Source of the DNA: Paulownia fortunei
Lineage: Eukaryota > Streptophyta > Magnoliopsida > Lamiales > Paulowniaceae
Direction: 5' to 3'
NCBI GenBank assembly: GCA_019321725.1
Contig: CM033123.1
Location: 4,100,960-4,164,959 of the forward strand
Length of the DNA: 64,000 nt
How positions within the stretch are numbered: position 1 is the stretch's first letter; every line of letters starts with the position of its first letter. This document shows, piece by piece, positions 26,861 to 40,700 of the stretch. The notes under the pieces were generated by a model, which saw only the letters and a list, made by a program, of their open reading frames with translations, had not been told where the DNA came from and did not search any database. A program made the translations under genes and the position numbers.

Positions 26861-27448
26861 TTTTCTATATCTAAAAATTTGGATTCTCAAAATAAAAGGG
26901 ACAAAAAGGCGAAAAATCTTTGCACAAAATTTATTCTAACACAAGATAATAAAAAGATTCTTGGGCTGGTTTGTCTTTTCAGTTTCTAATCGAAAAAGGT
27001 TTGATCCTTACATACTTAACGAAAATATAAAAAAAATATTTACATTCCTTAAATTATAGTCAGATAGGAGAGGCTAGGCGCGGTCCAACCTCAACTTCAT
27101 AAAATATTAAATTAGTATAATTAATTTAATTGAAGGTTCAACTAAATTGAGTAGTACTTGACTCGTAAAAACTTCAAAAAGATGTATTTTTTTCTTGTTA
27201 TTATCCATTTCCCTTTTCCACAAAAGTAAATAATTGCTGCAAATTAGAAGGATATATTATTTTTATCTATAGTTGAATATTCAGTTAGCCATTCTAACTA
27301 TTTCTTCGAACAAAATATTAAATAATTCAGAAATTATATCTATAATAAAAAGAACGTAACAAATTTTATAATTTGATAATTTTACGACATTAAAATAACC
27401 AAAAATTAATTTAGTAATTTAGTCAACATAAGCAATAGTCTACAATCT

Positions 27449-27456
27449 ATATATAT
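27449..27456 (+). promoter_or_regulatory. TATA box of the ECI gene
   Basis: TATATATA about 80 bases upstream of the chosen ATG at 27536, the usual distance for a TATA box with a short leader. Confidence 0.5.
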
Positions 27457-27535
27457 TATATCAACGTTGGATCTCTTTCATCTTCTTCGTTTCCGCTGTA
27501 GAAAAACAAATACAGATCTGTTATCCATCACCGCC

Positions 27536-28282
27536 ATGTGCACGTTAGAGAAGCGCGGCAACCTTTTCATTCTCACGTTAACAGGCGACAACAGCAAGGA
27601 TGAACACCGCTTGCATCCCGCCACTATTTCATCAATCCGCATGGCTCTAGCCGAAGCCAAGTCCAAAGCCGTTGACGGATCTGCTCTCATCACTCTTGCC
27701 CCTGGCAAATTCTTCTCCAACGGCTTCGACTTGAAACACGCTCGGGACGTCGGCTTTAAGTCCGGTTCATCCGAAGCCGCCAAAACCGAGCTGATCCGCA
27801 TGGTCGAGCTTTTCAAGGGTGTCGTCGCGGACTTGATGGCGCTTCCCATGCCAAGCATTGCCGCCGTCACCGGCCACGCCGCTGCCGCGGGCTTGATCTT
27901 AGCGATTAGCCACGATTACGTCATGATGACGTCGTCGAAAGGGGTGATTTATATGAGCGAGCTGGATTTAGGCATGAGTTTGCCCGATTATGTTGCGGCT
28001 TTGATACGGGAGAAGGTGGGGTCGGGTTTGGCTCGGCGTGATTTGGTGCTTGGGGCGGCGAAGGCGAGGGCGGAGGGGGCTGTGGCGATGGGGATTGTTG
28101 ACTGGGCTCATGAGAGCGAGGAGGAGGTGGTGGGTGCTGCAATTCGCATGGGGGAGGAGCTTGGGAAGAGGCGGTGGAGTGGGAAAGCGTATGCAGAAAT
28201 TAGGAAGGCTTTGTATCCGGAGGTTTGTGGGCTGTTAGGGTTGAAAGATGAGATTGTTTTGGTTTTGCCTTCTAAACTTTGA
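27536..28282 (+). CDS. ECI: peroxisomal delta3,delta2-enoyl-CoA isomerase
   Basis: Intronless, 248 residues, crotonase fold. It isomerises 3-enoyl-CoA to trans-2-enoyl-CoA so that unsaturated fatty acids can pass through peroxisomal beta-oxidation. Visible marks: N-terminus MCTLEKRGNLFILTLTGD; the CoA/oxyanion loop GKFFSNGFDL (57-66); the second oxyanion segment AAVTGHAAAAGLILAISHDY (109-128); the acidic catalytic segment YMSELDLGM (Glu142); and a C-terminal SKL, a canonical PTS1 peroxisome signal. Length and intronless structure agree with Arabidopsis ECI1-type proteins. The ATG sits in CCGCCATGT. A frame 23 codons longer upstream lies too close to the TATA box and lacks conservation, so I did not use it. 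Third codon positions are strongly GC-rich compared with the flanks. Confidence 0.92.
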   Translation: MCTLEKRGNLFILTLTGDNSKDEHRLHPATISSIRMALAEAKSKAVDGSALITLAPGKFFSNGFDLKHARDVGFKSGSSEAAKTELIRMVELFKGVVADLMALPMPSIAAVTGHAAAAGLILAISHDYVMMTSSKGVIYMSELDLGMSLPDYVAALIREKVGSGLARRDLVLGAAKARAEGAVAMGIVDWAHESEEEVVGAAIRMGEELGKRRWSGKAYAEIRKALYPEVCGLLGLKDEIVLVLPSKL

Positions 28283-31200
28283 GATATAATATGGAAAATG
28301 AAATAAAATAACATTATAGAACTAAATTTTTTTGTGATTGTTTTGGAGCAACCCTATAATTCTCTTGAATTTTTAGATAGAAATATATAACTAATTAATA
28401 TATATATATATAACTAATTAAAATATATGAAGTCTTACTCTTATATATATTGAAATAAATGTTTTATATACATAGCACATATATATTATGTGAAATATAA
28501 AATAAAATATTAAATTAATATAAAAGATCCAACTTAGTTGAAGTATAATAGACCTCCAAATGATTTCTTTCTCAATCCCTTATCTTTATAAAAGAATGTA
28601 GAAAATTATGTTTTAGATTATAATTTGGAGAAATCATACTGCTAAACCTTTCGTTCATGGAAGTTGGATGTAAATAAAATTACACCCAAGGGTGAAACAG
28701 CCATTTTCCATAAAAAAAATAAATACATAAACTCCCTTAAATATAAAAAAGGGTAAAGGTGAAGCAAATTAAGGTGAATTACTAAGATGTCCTTGAGCTT
28801 TGTAGGTTTACACTTGCATTACAAGTGTAATACAATGTTTTCTAGTCATTTCACGTAATTAAGAGTAACATAGTACAACGCTTCTCTAACTCCATTCCCC
28901 ATTTTGATAAATTCTCTAATTTACACAAAATTTCTTTTGATTCCTTTGCTTAGATACCGACATTGGTTTAGACCATTGGAGGATTCAAACATAAGTAACA
29001 TATTACATGGACAAGCAGTTGAGGGAAAACCATATAAAGAGGACCAACTAATTTGACCATGAATAAGTGCCCACAACTAAATGCAATAATAGATATCTTT
29101 TAGATCATACAGCGTAACGAGTTAAGGGTAGGAGTTTTGTTTTACTGTGTTCGAAAATTCTTAAATCTCGTACTAAATATTATAAATCACATTTCAGAAA
29201 ATGGCAAAATTTCTTCCCTCGTTATTAGTATTCGCGAATAATTTTATGAAAAGATTATATTATTGATTATGATAAGTAAGAAAAAATGACCAAAAAAGGA
29301 ACATAATGAAAGAATTTCCTGGAGATGACTGGTGAGAAATTTTGAAGTATGATAATAAACAAGAATGATAAAAAAAAAAAAATAGTCTGCCTCAAAGTTG
29401 TAAGTTGTGCCAATAAATTTGACCACAATGAATTTTTTAATGATATTAATCTTTTTGCTTTCAATGAAAAATAACCACGGTGGTGAACTATTTTCAAGGC
29501 CCATGCCATATGAATTATTATTTTAAGAACATCACATTCTAAATGGATTAAAATCTGACAAGTTTATCAATTGTGATTCGTTTAGATCATAAAACTATAA
29601 TCTTTCACGCTAAGTGTCATCCTAAAAATTGATTTTTACATGATTGCGTTATCATTATTACCCTTCCAAACATTAATCGGGTGGGTTGTTTATGGGTCGT
29701 GAGCGATAAATGAGAAGTTTAGGACCTGTGGAGTTGGCTAGCAAGTTTTTTTTAAGTAGTAAAGTTGGAGTTGAAAAGCTACATAACACATGAAAAGGGT
29801 GGAAATGCAGTGTGGGACCCATCGAGCCAACCCTATGGGGCTTCCCCTAAACTTTGGTGCATGGCCAAACTCAATGTACCAGAGTCCTACTTCATTTTCT
29901 TACACTAGAATAGCCCACGCTAAGCTTCATTAATAGGGCCCTCCACCTCTCTTAACTTCATGCTACAAAATGGTTGATGATCTGCTGCACCTTCAATGGC
30001 AGGGCATTCATTCCTCCGACGAAACGAGCGCAGGTTTGAAATAGTTCTATATGGTTAATAGCCCCAAAATCGTTTGGCAAATTACTAGAACAGGGGCAAC
30101 ACCCCGAATCTCATACTTCAATGTGGTGGCAACTGTCACCTAGGAATGCACTTCGAAATTTCATTCCATAATCGATCGAATTGTCGACTACAACTTATAG
30201 ACAACACAGTTACATAGGTATTCACAGTTCGGTAAACCATGAGAAGCATATGAACAAACCAAAATAATCATACGAGGAAACAAAAATTTGGCGTGTATCC
30301 AAACCAACAAAATTTGAGGTTTGAATTAGTTATATGAAGGTAAAGCACAGCAACTATTGAATCAGATTGATCCCTTATACTTCCCTTTCATTGTTGATAA
30401 AGGATCCATTTTACCATTTACAATACCAAATTATCGGTATGGAATTTTGTTAAGAAAATTTCTCAAACCAAGTTACCGGTTCAATGTGGTTTGGCATGCT
30501 GAATGAAGGCCTCAACTTGTGCTATCAGGTTCCGGAACTATAACCTGCATAATTCACCTCCAATTAGCCTGCTTCATATACACCCAACCTATTCTCTTAC
30601 CCAAGCTCCAGAACTGTGACACTTCATGAAGAGGACTTGATTTGATCAATTTCAATATTAGAAATGAATCCTAACATGGCATTCTCAAAACTCATCATAA
30701 AATCTTCACCAAGATGCTAGGTAATACAAGTTAAAACTATAATCTAAATTGCACTAGACACCAATTCAAAAAACATTGGAAAGACACTCCGACAGGGTCA
30801 GGTTCCGTTAGGCACTCCAACCTGCAAGGACAATGAAAACACAGAAAGGAGCCAAGTAAACTTGCCACTTCAAAGCAAACAATAAGACAACAAATATAAA
30901 AATGCAACTAACTGCAGGAACAGACGGTCAACTTTTTTTGACTGAGAAAAGATCAATATGTCATCCTTCAACGTTTTAAGCTTTTTATGCGAAATCTTAA
31001 ACATAACAAATTACCCAAATAGGAGACACACTATACAGTACTTTGCCAACAAAGTTCAAAAGCAAATTCTTAATAAAACTTCAGCAATTATGAAATATGG
31101 CCTGCTTTATACATGATTATTCACCAAACCAAGTATATTTGTTCGGTCAGGTCGAAAAGCCATCATTGAAACTCAAGCAGTAATGTCCTAGCGCACAACC

Positions 31201-31741
31201 GTACTTATCATGGGTGAGCCAAAAGGTTGAGGTGCAAATCAACTACACTACAAGCTTTGCTTGGTCTACAAATAGGTTGGCCCTGATAGCAACTTATTGA
31301 AACCCAAACTGAACAGAGAATTGGATAATGATAAGACAGAGGTTACAGTACTGTGCTGCAGTCATTATTATTCTTTAAGCTCTTTCATGGATCTTGTTGA
31401 TACTGGCCAGTAAAGGCTCTATCCCTGGTTGAACCTAAAAGTGTGTGCCCACCTGGGTACTACACAATTTCTGTCAATCATGGACAAGCACATAATAATG
31501 ACATCTTCATTTGCTAGTGAGAAGGATCCTAGGTACTGTAAGCGAAAGCATTAAATTTGAACACTAAGGGTTTCAAGCTGATTAAAAGAACTTGCAGTTG
31601 TAAAAGGTCTTGGAATGCTGCTACTGAATTAGACAAGAACTTAAAATGGTAAATAATGCAATTCCAGAGCTACTCTAACATCCGTAAACACAAATAACAT
31701 CACATCCACAATAAGAAAAGTGAAGTATAACTACTTCTTAC
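28283..31741. other. intergenic region between ECI and ARP9
   Basis: ECI 3' end on the left and ARP9 3' UTR on the right. The middle is AT-rich to about 29.7 kb, then more balanced. A 24-codon plus-strand frame starts at 29970 in moderately GC-rich sequence, but has no support. I recognised no repeat family or RNA gene. Unannotated UTR exons of ARP9 could extend to about 30.8 kb. Confidence 0.45.
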
Positions 31742-34700
31742 CTAGGAATTTATGTAACACATAGATTGTGCTTGAAGAAAATAAGAATCCTTGTACTTTC
31801 TACCACTTCCAACATGAATCCCATTCCTGACCCAGTCCTCACGATGTATCCACGCATCACGTGTAAAATCAAGGATACCCAGTATCTGCAGCAAGATTTC
31901 ATGGAAAGTGAATTGTATTTTATCCTTTACAAGTCCATAACAAGGAAGACTTAGCATGCAGGCTTGAACAGCTAATGTGGGCATTAACTATTTGATAAAA
32001 GAGTAAATAACACAGATTGTTACCAATCTGAATTTGAACAACTGTCTGAGAAAAATGTACTGTATGTTATTCATAGTCCACAATGACATCCAATAAGCAG
32101 AAAGTACGATACCAAAACAGAGATATGCAAAGCCACACCACAGTAGGTGACCAACTTACTTTCGTAACAGTGCAAAAGTAGAAAATCCTGCTCCTTTCCC
32201 AGAAAAAAGGAAAAAGAGAGAGAAAAAGATTTCGTAAGCTTATACTGAAAATCATGATTACTATAAGTCCTAGGAAAGTGTTAGATAACATCCCAGGTGA
32301 CTAAAAATCAATTTATCTGAGAGAGAATAATAGATGATTTTAAAATAATTCATTTCATGCATTATTTAAAAAGCTGCAAACTAACCACTTCATCCCCTTC
32401 CACACTTCCTCCAGCTCACAAGCCCCATTGGTGTGCTTGCTGTGGATTTACATATCTTGCATATTACCCTCCTGTTAAATAGGCTTAACTATGTGCCCTT
32501 AGAATTTAATAGTGCTGTTTTGCACTTTAAGGATAAGAAGGGCAATCATGCAAAAGGCCTAATTAATGAAAAGTGAGCAATGTGCAAGTTTTATGTAACC
32601 ACAGTGAAGGGGGTTAATTGCATTTTTTCCTAAAAAATATCATCATACAAATCTTTTGAATTAGATCCTGATTTCCGTGCACTAAATGAAGCATTAATCA
32701 GATGATTGAAATAAAAATAAGAAGTTCGGAATCTCTTGTGTATTCAGCAGGCCAGTAGCAATATTTATTAATACACGACTGCATAGAGATGTAAGTTTGT
32801 GCAAGTTCGCCATTGACTTTCTTCTTATCCAACTTAGAAATAGATAACAAATTAAACAATATAATGTATTTATCACTACATGCTTTATTTCATCTTTCAA
32901 CGGAAGGCAGAATCCTGGAAGTGCACCATCACATGTGTTCAATGCCACAAGATACCAACTCTTTTTTGGACCAACTGAAGTCACTTCAAAAGAAAAATAC
33001 TTACCGCTCCACCTTTCCATGATACAGATGCTGGATTTGTTCTAGATTGCAAAACCTGCAATGTTACATAAATCAAATTATGAGAGGATAAGGGAAGTGC
33101 AATATCAAAGAGCATTAACCAGAGTGGAGGAAATACAATTAAAATGAAGTAAAAAAAGGATAATCTTGTAATTCCCATTGTCCTCATTTACACAAACATC
33201 ATTGAGATACTTTGCATACTTAAGGGAGCCATTAAACATTACATTACATATTAACAACAAGATCATTTAGCAGAAGTAAAAAAGAAAGGATAGGACAGAC
33301 CATGAGCCAATTCTGGATAAACAATAAAGAACACTATAGCATTTCAGTTTAACTTTAAGTTAGTATGAGATCCATCATTTCTTGACTATCATGGCCACGT
33401 AAAAGCAATTTGTAGCTTATTAGCAGCTCTCTGTGTAACATTAATCACGTAAAATTGCTTTGGAGACAACATACATGAATCACATGATAAGTTGAGAAGT
33501 ATAGAACATCAGAGATGTTTCCTTTGATGGATAATATCAACAATCAATAACAAAAAAAATATCCAAATTTTTAGGGGCGATCCTGAATTGAGGTGATCAT
33601 GTCTTTGGTAACATAGAGAATTGCAGCCTGATATATGAAGCATGCAAAAATGATCTTATACAAAATTGAAAAATCGATATCAGACAGTCCTGAACTTAAA
33701 ATAAATAGAAAAGGCACTCAAACTATAATAGCTAAAGATTATACAAAGCAACAAAATCTGACCTCCACAGTATCAATGGCTTCATGAGAAGGAATTGCAT
33801 GCAATACTCTGCAAGAGGAAACATAGGGAAAAGAAAGATATGTTCATGTATTGCACACAATTTATATGACCATATCCCATTATGCTGCTTAAATAAGCAC
33901 TTGCTTTAGCTTGAAAAGATGAGTACTGAAAAGACATTGGTAGGGGCATGCATATTCATTTAACTATAGCTTTAGTAGAGAAAAATACCATTTTCAAGCT
34001 AGAATGTAACGAACCTCTCTTCTACCGCAGAAATGAGACCCTCAGTTAAAGCCGCTCCACCTATCTGAAGAACTGAATCATGTAACCTCCAACTTGCAGA
34101 GAACTCAATCATAATTCTGAAAAGCTTAGATGGAGGCTAGAACTCACCAGTTGCATGCTGCAGAACAACTTTCTCTGCAGGTCTATACGCCCTGACATTT
34201 TTAAATTCAAAGAGGTCAAGCAGAAGCAAATCCAAAGTACAACATCTTAGCAGAAATGAATGTAAAATATACCTGTGGAAAGGATACTTTTTGTAATAGC
34301 ATCAGCAAGACCAATATTATCCTGTTTTTTAGGCTTCGATTGAAATATAGGGTAGTTTTCCCACATAGGAAAAAATCCACTACTACCAGGGAAGTAACCA
34401 TCTGAAATGTCAGATCTTCTGGGAAAGTCCCAAGTATCTTCCAGCATATCCTCATTATCACTGAACCTGGGGATGAACTTATTTTCTTCAGAGATGGACA
34501 AGAGAATTAGAAGAAATGATCCAATAAAACCAAACTTGCAAAACTAATAAACTTTATAACTCACCAAGTCCGGGGTGGTGGAGGGTAAACATCTGGAACC
34601 AAAAGCATTGGGTAGAACAAACCCATAGGCGGAACCTGTTTACACATTAAGGAATCATCAAATTTATTGCACTAGTGTCCCATTACAAATACAAGATAAG

Positions 34701-37700
34701 GATCTTTCAACGTCAAGAAGTTAATCCCAACAGGACATTGTCATAGATTACACTTTAACGTGAGTATTAGATAGTCCACTACTACTTTAGCGATTGAACC
34801 ACTCATAAATTATTAGCAACTTCAGCTTCCGTCATATGCGTGATATTTGTGGCAAAACTTAATGAGCACCACCTGTCACGTACATTATTAAGTTAAAATC
34901 TTTAAATATCAAGTGACATTAAAAACCCGATGGCTATAACGACTATTGCCAACATATCGAGCTCGATTTGGGGGAGAAAATCTTAAATATGTTTTTCAAA
35001 TAGGCAAAATAAACAATTTATCAATTGAAGCAAGATTTCATTTCATTGAACAAAATTGCATTATCAGTTGTGACTCGCATACATTAAGAGCAGTCAGTCT
35101 TGTCTTGTGAGACCCAGGTGGCACGCCTTCTTCATATGAATGAACTACAGCAACAGCTTCAACTTCTCCTTCCTGAACATAGAATAGCAGAGAAATCATA
35201 TGTTTCCCCTAAAACATTAGACAAATTCTTTAACTCCAAAGTCATATTTAGGTGAGGCATAAACTAATTCCATTGAGGGCATCCATTAGCAACTCAACAA
35301 GCATCAAGGAACTCTAGCATTTTGTCAAATAAGAAGGTTTTCAAAAGCATTAGACAAGCCACCATTTCACTTGAATAGTGAGAAGAATAGACTTACTGTT
35401 GAAGTGAGTCCTACCTTACAAAATCAAGACGCATATACAGTTTTACAAAAGTGAGATAGCGGTCATCATCTAATTCATGTAAAGGAATGCTGTCAGACTG
35501 AATCACTGAAATGAAGTTTGGAAATGAAATCTGAGTCTTAAACAACTTTTCTCACAGCTTCAAGGTTGTTATTTTCCCATTACGAAAAACATGAGCCAAT
35601 ATTAGTTGATAAACCAGATAACTTCTTTTTGCAAAATCCATAAGAGAAAATACTTTCTGTATAATGACATAACACAAGAACTTAATGTGTCGCATGGGAC
35701 AGTTGAGATGGAAAATTACAATCAAACAAGAGAATTTCGATAAGATACAAGAATGAAATCCAATCCCTAAATGTGTTTCAAATGTCATATTTTCATTTTT
35801 TATGGAAATGTTTTCACAAGAATGAGCTCCAAGTTTCCAACCACGCACTTCCCAGTCTTTTCATTTTATCAGAAGTCTAAACTCTAAGGGTTCAGATTTT
35901 AGGTTGCATTCCCCTATCTAAATGATCCCTCTTGTTTACTCACTATTAGTGTAGAGTTTTGTCCAGTAATTGAATTTTTATGCCTTGTGATAGTAGTATG
36001 CGAGGGTTGGCTACAGAAAATGGTGGTATGTTTATTTTTGCTTGTGCTTTTCCATGTTTGCAACCTCATACTGCATCAAATTAAATAATGGTAGACTGAC
36101 CTCCCCCTTTCAGGCTATTTCAGTTCCCAAATGCGGCCTCAATGGCAGAGGATAGTTGCCAATCCATATCTTTTATAGTCAGACAAACACCTCTAGATCA
36201 ATAACCTAATAGCTAAAAATATGTGCTTTCAAATTTATATTCCTCAGTTATCAACTAGATACTTTTCTTTCCAAAAACTTGATAAGATCTTAGAAACTGA
36301 TATAAACAATATAATTGAATGCATTTGGAATCTTCTCAAAACCAAAACACTACAATGCCATATGTAGAAGCGAAAAAATCAGTTGTGTATAGACTCAGCA
36401 AGATATCTTCAGTTACAAATACCTTACCAGAAAAGTTAAGGAAACCACAATACACAAATCGATATAGCACTACCAGTAGTGTTAGAAATTATGTGCCTAT
36501 TAAATCTAATAAATGAAAACCACCAGGAGAAATTGTGGTGAACTTACTCTGATCTGGCAGTGAGACTCTTTAAGTCTATTCAGCATCAACAAGTCTATGG
36601 GCTTTGTCAGAGCATCAGTACGAATTGGTGGCCATGTCTGATGATGTCTCTGAGTCCAAAGAAGACATCTTGATATATCCTGAAACAGTACTCATTTATT
36701 CTTATGGACAGAGCATTGCACTATAATATGATTTACCAGAAACTGTGAAGCTGTAAGTATAATCCAGGCTTCAAAAGCTAAAGTAAGGAGCAAACCCAAA
36801 ACTTACAGATCCAATTAATCAGCTAGAGTTACTACTTTCTCGTGTAATTGTTCATTTTAAGATTGAATTACCAAGAACTTTCTGTTGAAGAATGAAGACC
36901 AAGGAAAATAACGGAGAAAAACAGAAAAGAAGAGAAAAGAACCAAGTATGCTGTAGCCTCATGAAAGTGCTGTTGGCCTCTATTTGGAGTGAAAAATCAT
37001 GCACATTCATGAAACAAAAGGATTTAATCACGCCTGAGCATGCTGAAATATGTTCATTGAGCTTTTTCCATTTACAGTACTCTTTTGGAATAAAATAATA
37101 GTTGAAAATCTGCAACCCGATCCTCACCTCTCCACCGTATCGTAAAGTAATCTGAGTAGTAGGTAGAGTCACTCCATCCTAAACATCAACAGAAGATAAT
37201 CAGGATAAAATAAAGAGTATCTGTTGTATCAGGCAATTTTAATCAAGACAAGCATGTTTGCTTATTTCCCCATTGCCATGTGCAAGATGCAAAACTGCAT
37301 AACAGAAACCTATAGGCAAATCTTATGGGGAAGGAAAAACAAAAGCACCAAGCTTACTCTTTGTCCTCCTGTTGAAGCATCAGCAGAAGTAATGGAGGTG
37401 GCAAACAATTGACACATTGGTCCCACAGGAAGAAGGACAAATGATGTCATGGTATTGAGGGAACATGACAGAATACGAGGGATCAACATGAAATTACCAC
37501 AATTAACCAAAAAAAATGCAGTTATAACACTGATGGTCCTGAAAAGGAAATGGTATGACCTTCTGTCAATTGTTGACGCAGCAGTCCTTTATGATAGGAG
37601 TGAAGATGGAAATAACTCAATTATCCTAACCTAGTCATGATAGTTTGAGTTTGACAATGATGATACGATATACTGATTACAGTGTGATTTGGATGACATC

Positions 37701-40700
37701 AAATATGGTTATTAAGATGTTGAGTAAAATCAATACTTCAATTTTTATAGGGAATTTTTTCTCTGCAGTTGGAAGCACGGATAGGCAAACACAACATATA
37801 TACACAACAATCTCCCAATTGTTGCCTCAGGAAGAACTGTAGCATCTATATGAGGATCAAAGTTCTCTGAACAGACAGAACGGAACTGCACAACTGATGT
37901 AAACCAGAACACACCTCAATGCAGATAACCGACGTCACTTGAGCACCGATATTCACAACACATGCCGTCGATAAGCCATTTCCAAAAACTGCAGCAAGCC
38001 CTTCCTGCATAAAGTGACAAAATAAGAGCGAGATGAATGCAAGGGAGAATATAACTAAGAAAGAAAACGAAAGAAAAAGTAAAATAACTCAGCAGAATGA
38101 ACATAAAGAGCTTGCGTGGTATGTACTATGTCTGTATGAGAAAAGACATAAAGGATTCAAGCCAAGAGTTAACCCCGTGACATTTTCAAGTGTTGCTGAC
38201 AAGAGTTTTGATGAAAGATTTGAAGGAAAATACTACCTGGTGGACTACTGCTATGCTGAAACACAAGTCTCGAAGTACAATAGATAGAACTTCCTTTATT
38301 TCTGCGCAGAAAATATAATATGCAGCAAACTTGTCAAGTTCACATGATTTATGCGAAGACTTGGTCAGAGGTTACAGGTCAGTGACCACATGAATAATGG
38401 ACTATGAAATTGAAAAATTAAAAGCGAGGTCAACCATATGAAAAAACTGAGGAGTGAGAGAGAGATCTCATCATAATTATACCTAGTGTGTAGAGAGAGT
38501 CCCGCATGTATATGCATAAAAGATTCAAATAAAATCACTAGTCTAGAAGATGTTACACATCCTCAAGACCAATAAGAAGCAACAAAACTTGCTGGATGTA
38601 CTCATCAGGAATGAAGAGGCCCATTCAATTTCCAAAAATGATACTAAGAATTCAAATCCGCCATGCAGCTCATTTTAGACCACAGTGACCTTTTTCTTTT
38701 CCCTTTGGTATTTCCTTATTTCTTTGATTTTTAGAAAGACAATGCATAAAGCACTAGGAGAAAGCTTGAACTCTTGAAGTAAAATCACAAGTAACTGCTA
38801 TAAAACAATTCATAGTATTTACATAAAAAATTTAGGAAATAAGCCACAGAGAGATCTTAGAATTTATTCAAGTTTACAACAGATATTGTGTCACCTCTCG
38901 CATTAAGGGAGTTCCACTGAGAGAAAGACAATCCATAGGGATTTTCTCTACTCTATCTTCAACATCTTCATTCAGATTTGATATATGTATGTTGTTTACA
39001 TACTATAGTTATATTCAAAATCATTTGAATATGCACTTAGGTAATCTACTTGAAAAATATGTTGAACAATATTGAGCTACTTGAAAATCATTAACATGTT
39101 ATGAATATGTTCCGTTTACAACTGGAGCTTCATGTTGTAACTTATCTCCTTCCAATAACATAAAGCAAGGAAACTCTTAAGGAACATTTTGCAGTAAAAT
39201 CATCCCCGTCTTCTGCCATTTAGGATGTGAATCGTAATAGAATGTTAAGTACTTCAGGTTAAAATAAGAACATAAGCTGCAAGCTCTTTAGCACAATGGA
39301 AGAGTGTGTCAACTTGTGCCAAATAAGCCATAACTATAGAGGAAGGTGGATTACGTCAGTGTATGCACAGACGCTCCCATGCTATCAAGTATGTTTTGCA
39401 AAATTTAGGAAGAGTAAAGGTATTTGGCCATAGTCAACAAGGTGGAGTATATGAGAGCAATATATCACAATTACCGCGATTATCAAAAGTCTCGGGAACA
39501 ACAAGAACAGCAGAATACATATGCCTTTCATTAGGAGGGATGTGCAGTTTTTCAGTCAAAATCCAATCCCAGATAGCATGCATGTCTTCAATTACCTGAA
39601 AAATAAATAAATTGTAGTGTGGATGCTCAGAGCTTATACTAAATTCCAAACAACTATAATCAAATGCTCTTCTAAAGATTCAAATACATTTGCAACTATT
39701 CTTCAGCATGGATATGATAACACATTTTCAAGAAAATATGCATTAAAGAGTTGAAAATGCTTAAATTGCAACACAAATGTAAGCAAGCCTGATGATCTGG
39801 CACAAAATGGAAGGCAGACCTTCTAAAGAAGCCCTAACCAACACATCAACCAAACCTTCCTTCACAACTCAATCAATTGCAGAAATGAGATTTTTTTAGG
39901 GCCCAAAAAGAGTTCATAGAGTAGCATAAGGATCTTAGTATCATGCAAAATGAGGGGAAGGAATTTTAAACAGTACCTGCTGCATAGGATAATGCAGAGA
40001 AATATTGAGGTGACCTCTGCGAATAGGTCGGCGCAAGCAATATGGTTCAGTTGGAGATATTCTGAGAGCTTCCTCACCACAAATATACTCCCTGTATTTA
40101 GGTTCAGGTGAACTGGGTTCCTCATTGACAGTACCTTCCTTCTGGATTAAAGACTCTCCAGATCTCAGTGAACTTCCTGTAACAACACTGTTATTGGTGC
40201 TGACAAACATATAAAGAATTTTTAAATCAAGGAAATTGATATCTAGGAGAAGCATCAAATTGCATTCCTTGTTGTTATAGAACAAGGCCAAAGGAGATAA
40301 AAGTGCTGCCAAACATGGAACATATAGATTAGTGTGCAACTTGCTCACAGAAACAAACATATCAATTGGCCATTCACTTGGAAGTCTTCTAAACATTCCC
40401 AGTAAGTAAAAGTATCAAACAACAAAATATACGAGCTAAACTATAGACATCCTAAGACAATTGCTAAGTTTCTTAGCAAAGAAGGCAAATAGAACTAACA
40501 ATTATACAACAAGTACGTAAAATATGGAATGAATTAAGTTTCTTTTAAGCAAAGAAGTTCAAAGAGAAGAAAGAATTACAGTGTCACGTGAAATGTGACT
40601 CTTAAGTAAATATAATGAGAATGAAGATAAATTTTACCCTCAGAGCAACAACTGGTTAATTCTTCAAAATTCCTTAAGATATGTATAGAAATAAAGTGAG

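Larger units (their letters stand above)
24986..27535. other. RAD5B promoter and intergenic region
   Basis: The left 250 bases are the RAD5B leader and promoter with E2F-like sites. A T-run of about 22 lies near 25528-25549. Around 25660-25740 a reverse-oriented stretch has weak tRNA-like boxes. The segment at 26490-26860 looks like a non-autonomous element. The remainder is AT-rich with nothing recognisable until the ECI promoter. Confidence 0.5.

Noticed and set aside
29970..30044. 24-codon frame starting MVDDLLHLQWQG in moderately GC-rich DNA
   Set aside because: Too short, no homolog recalled, and no supporting splice donor or conserved context. I also checked it by eye for known microRNA sequences and found none.
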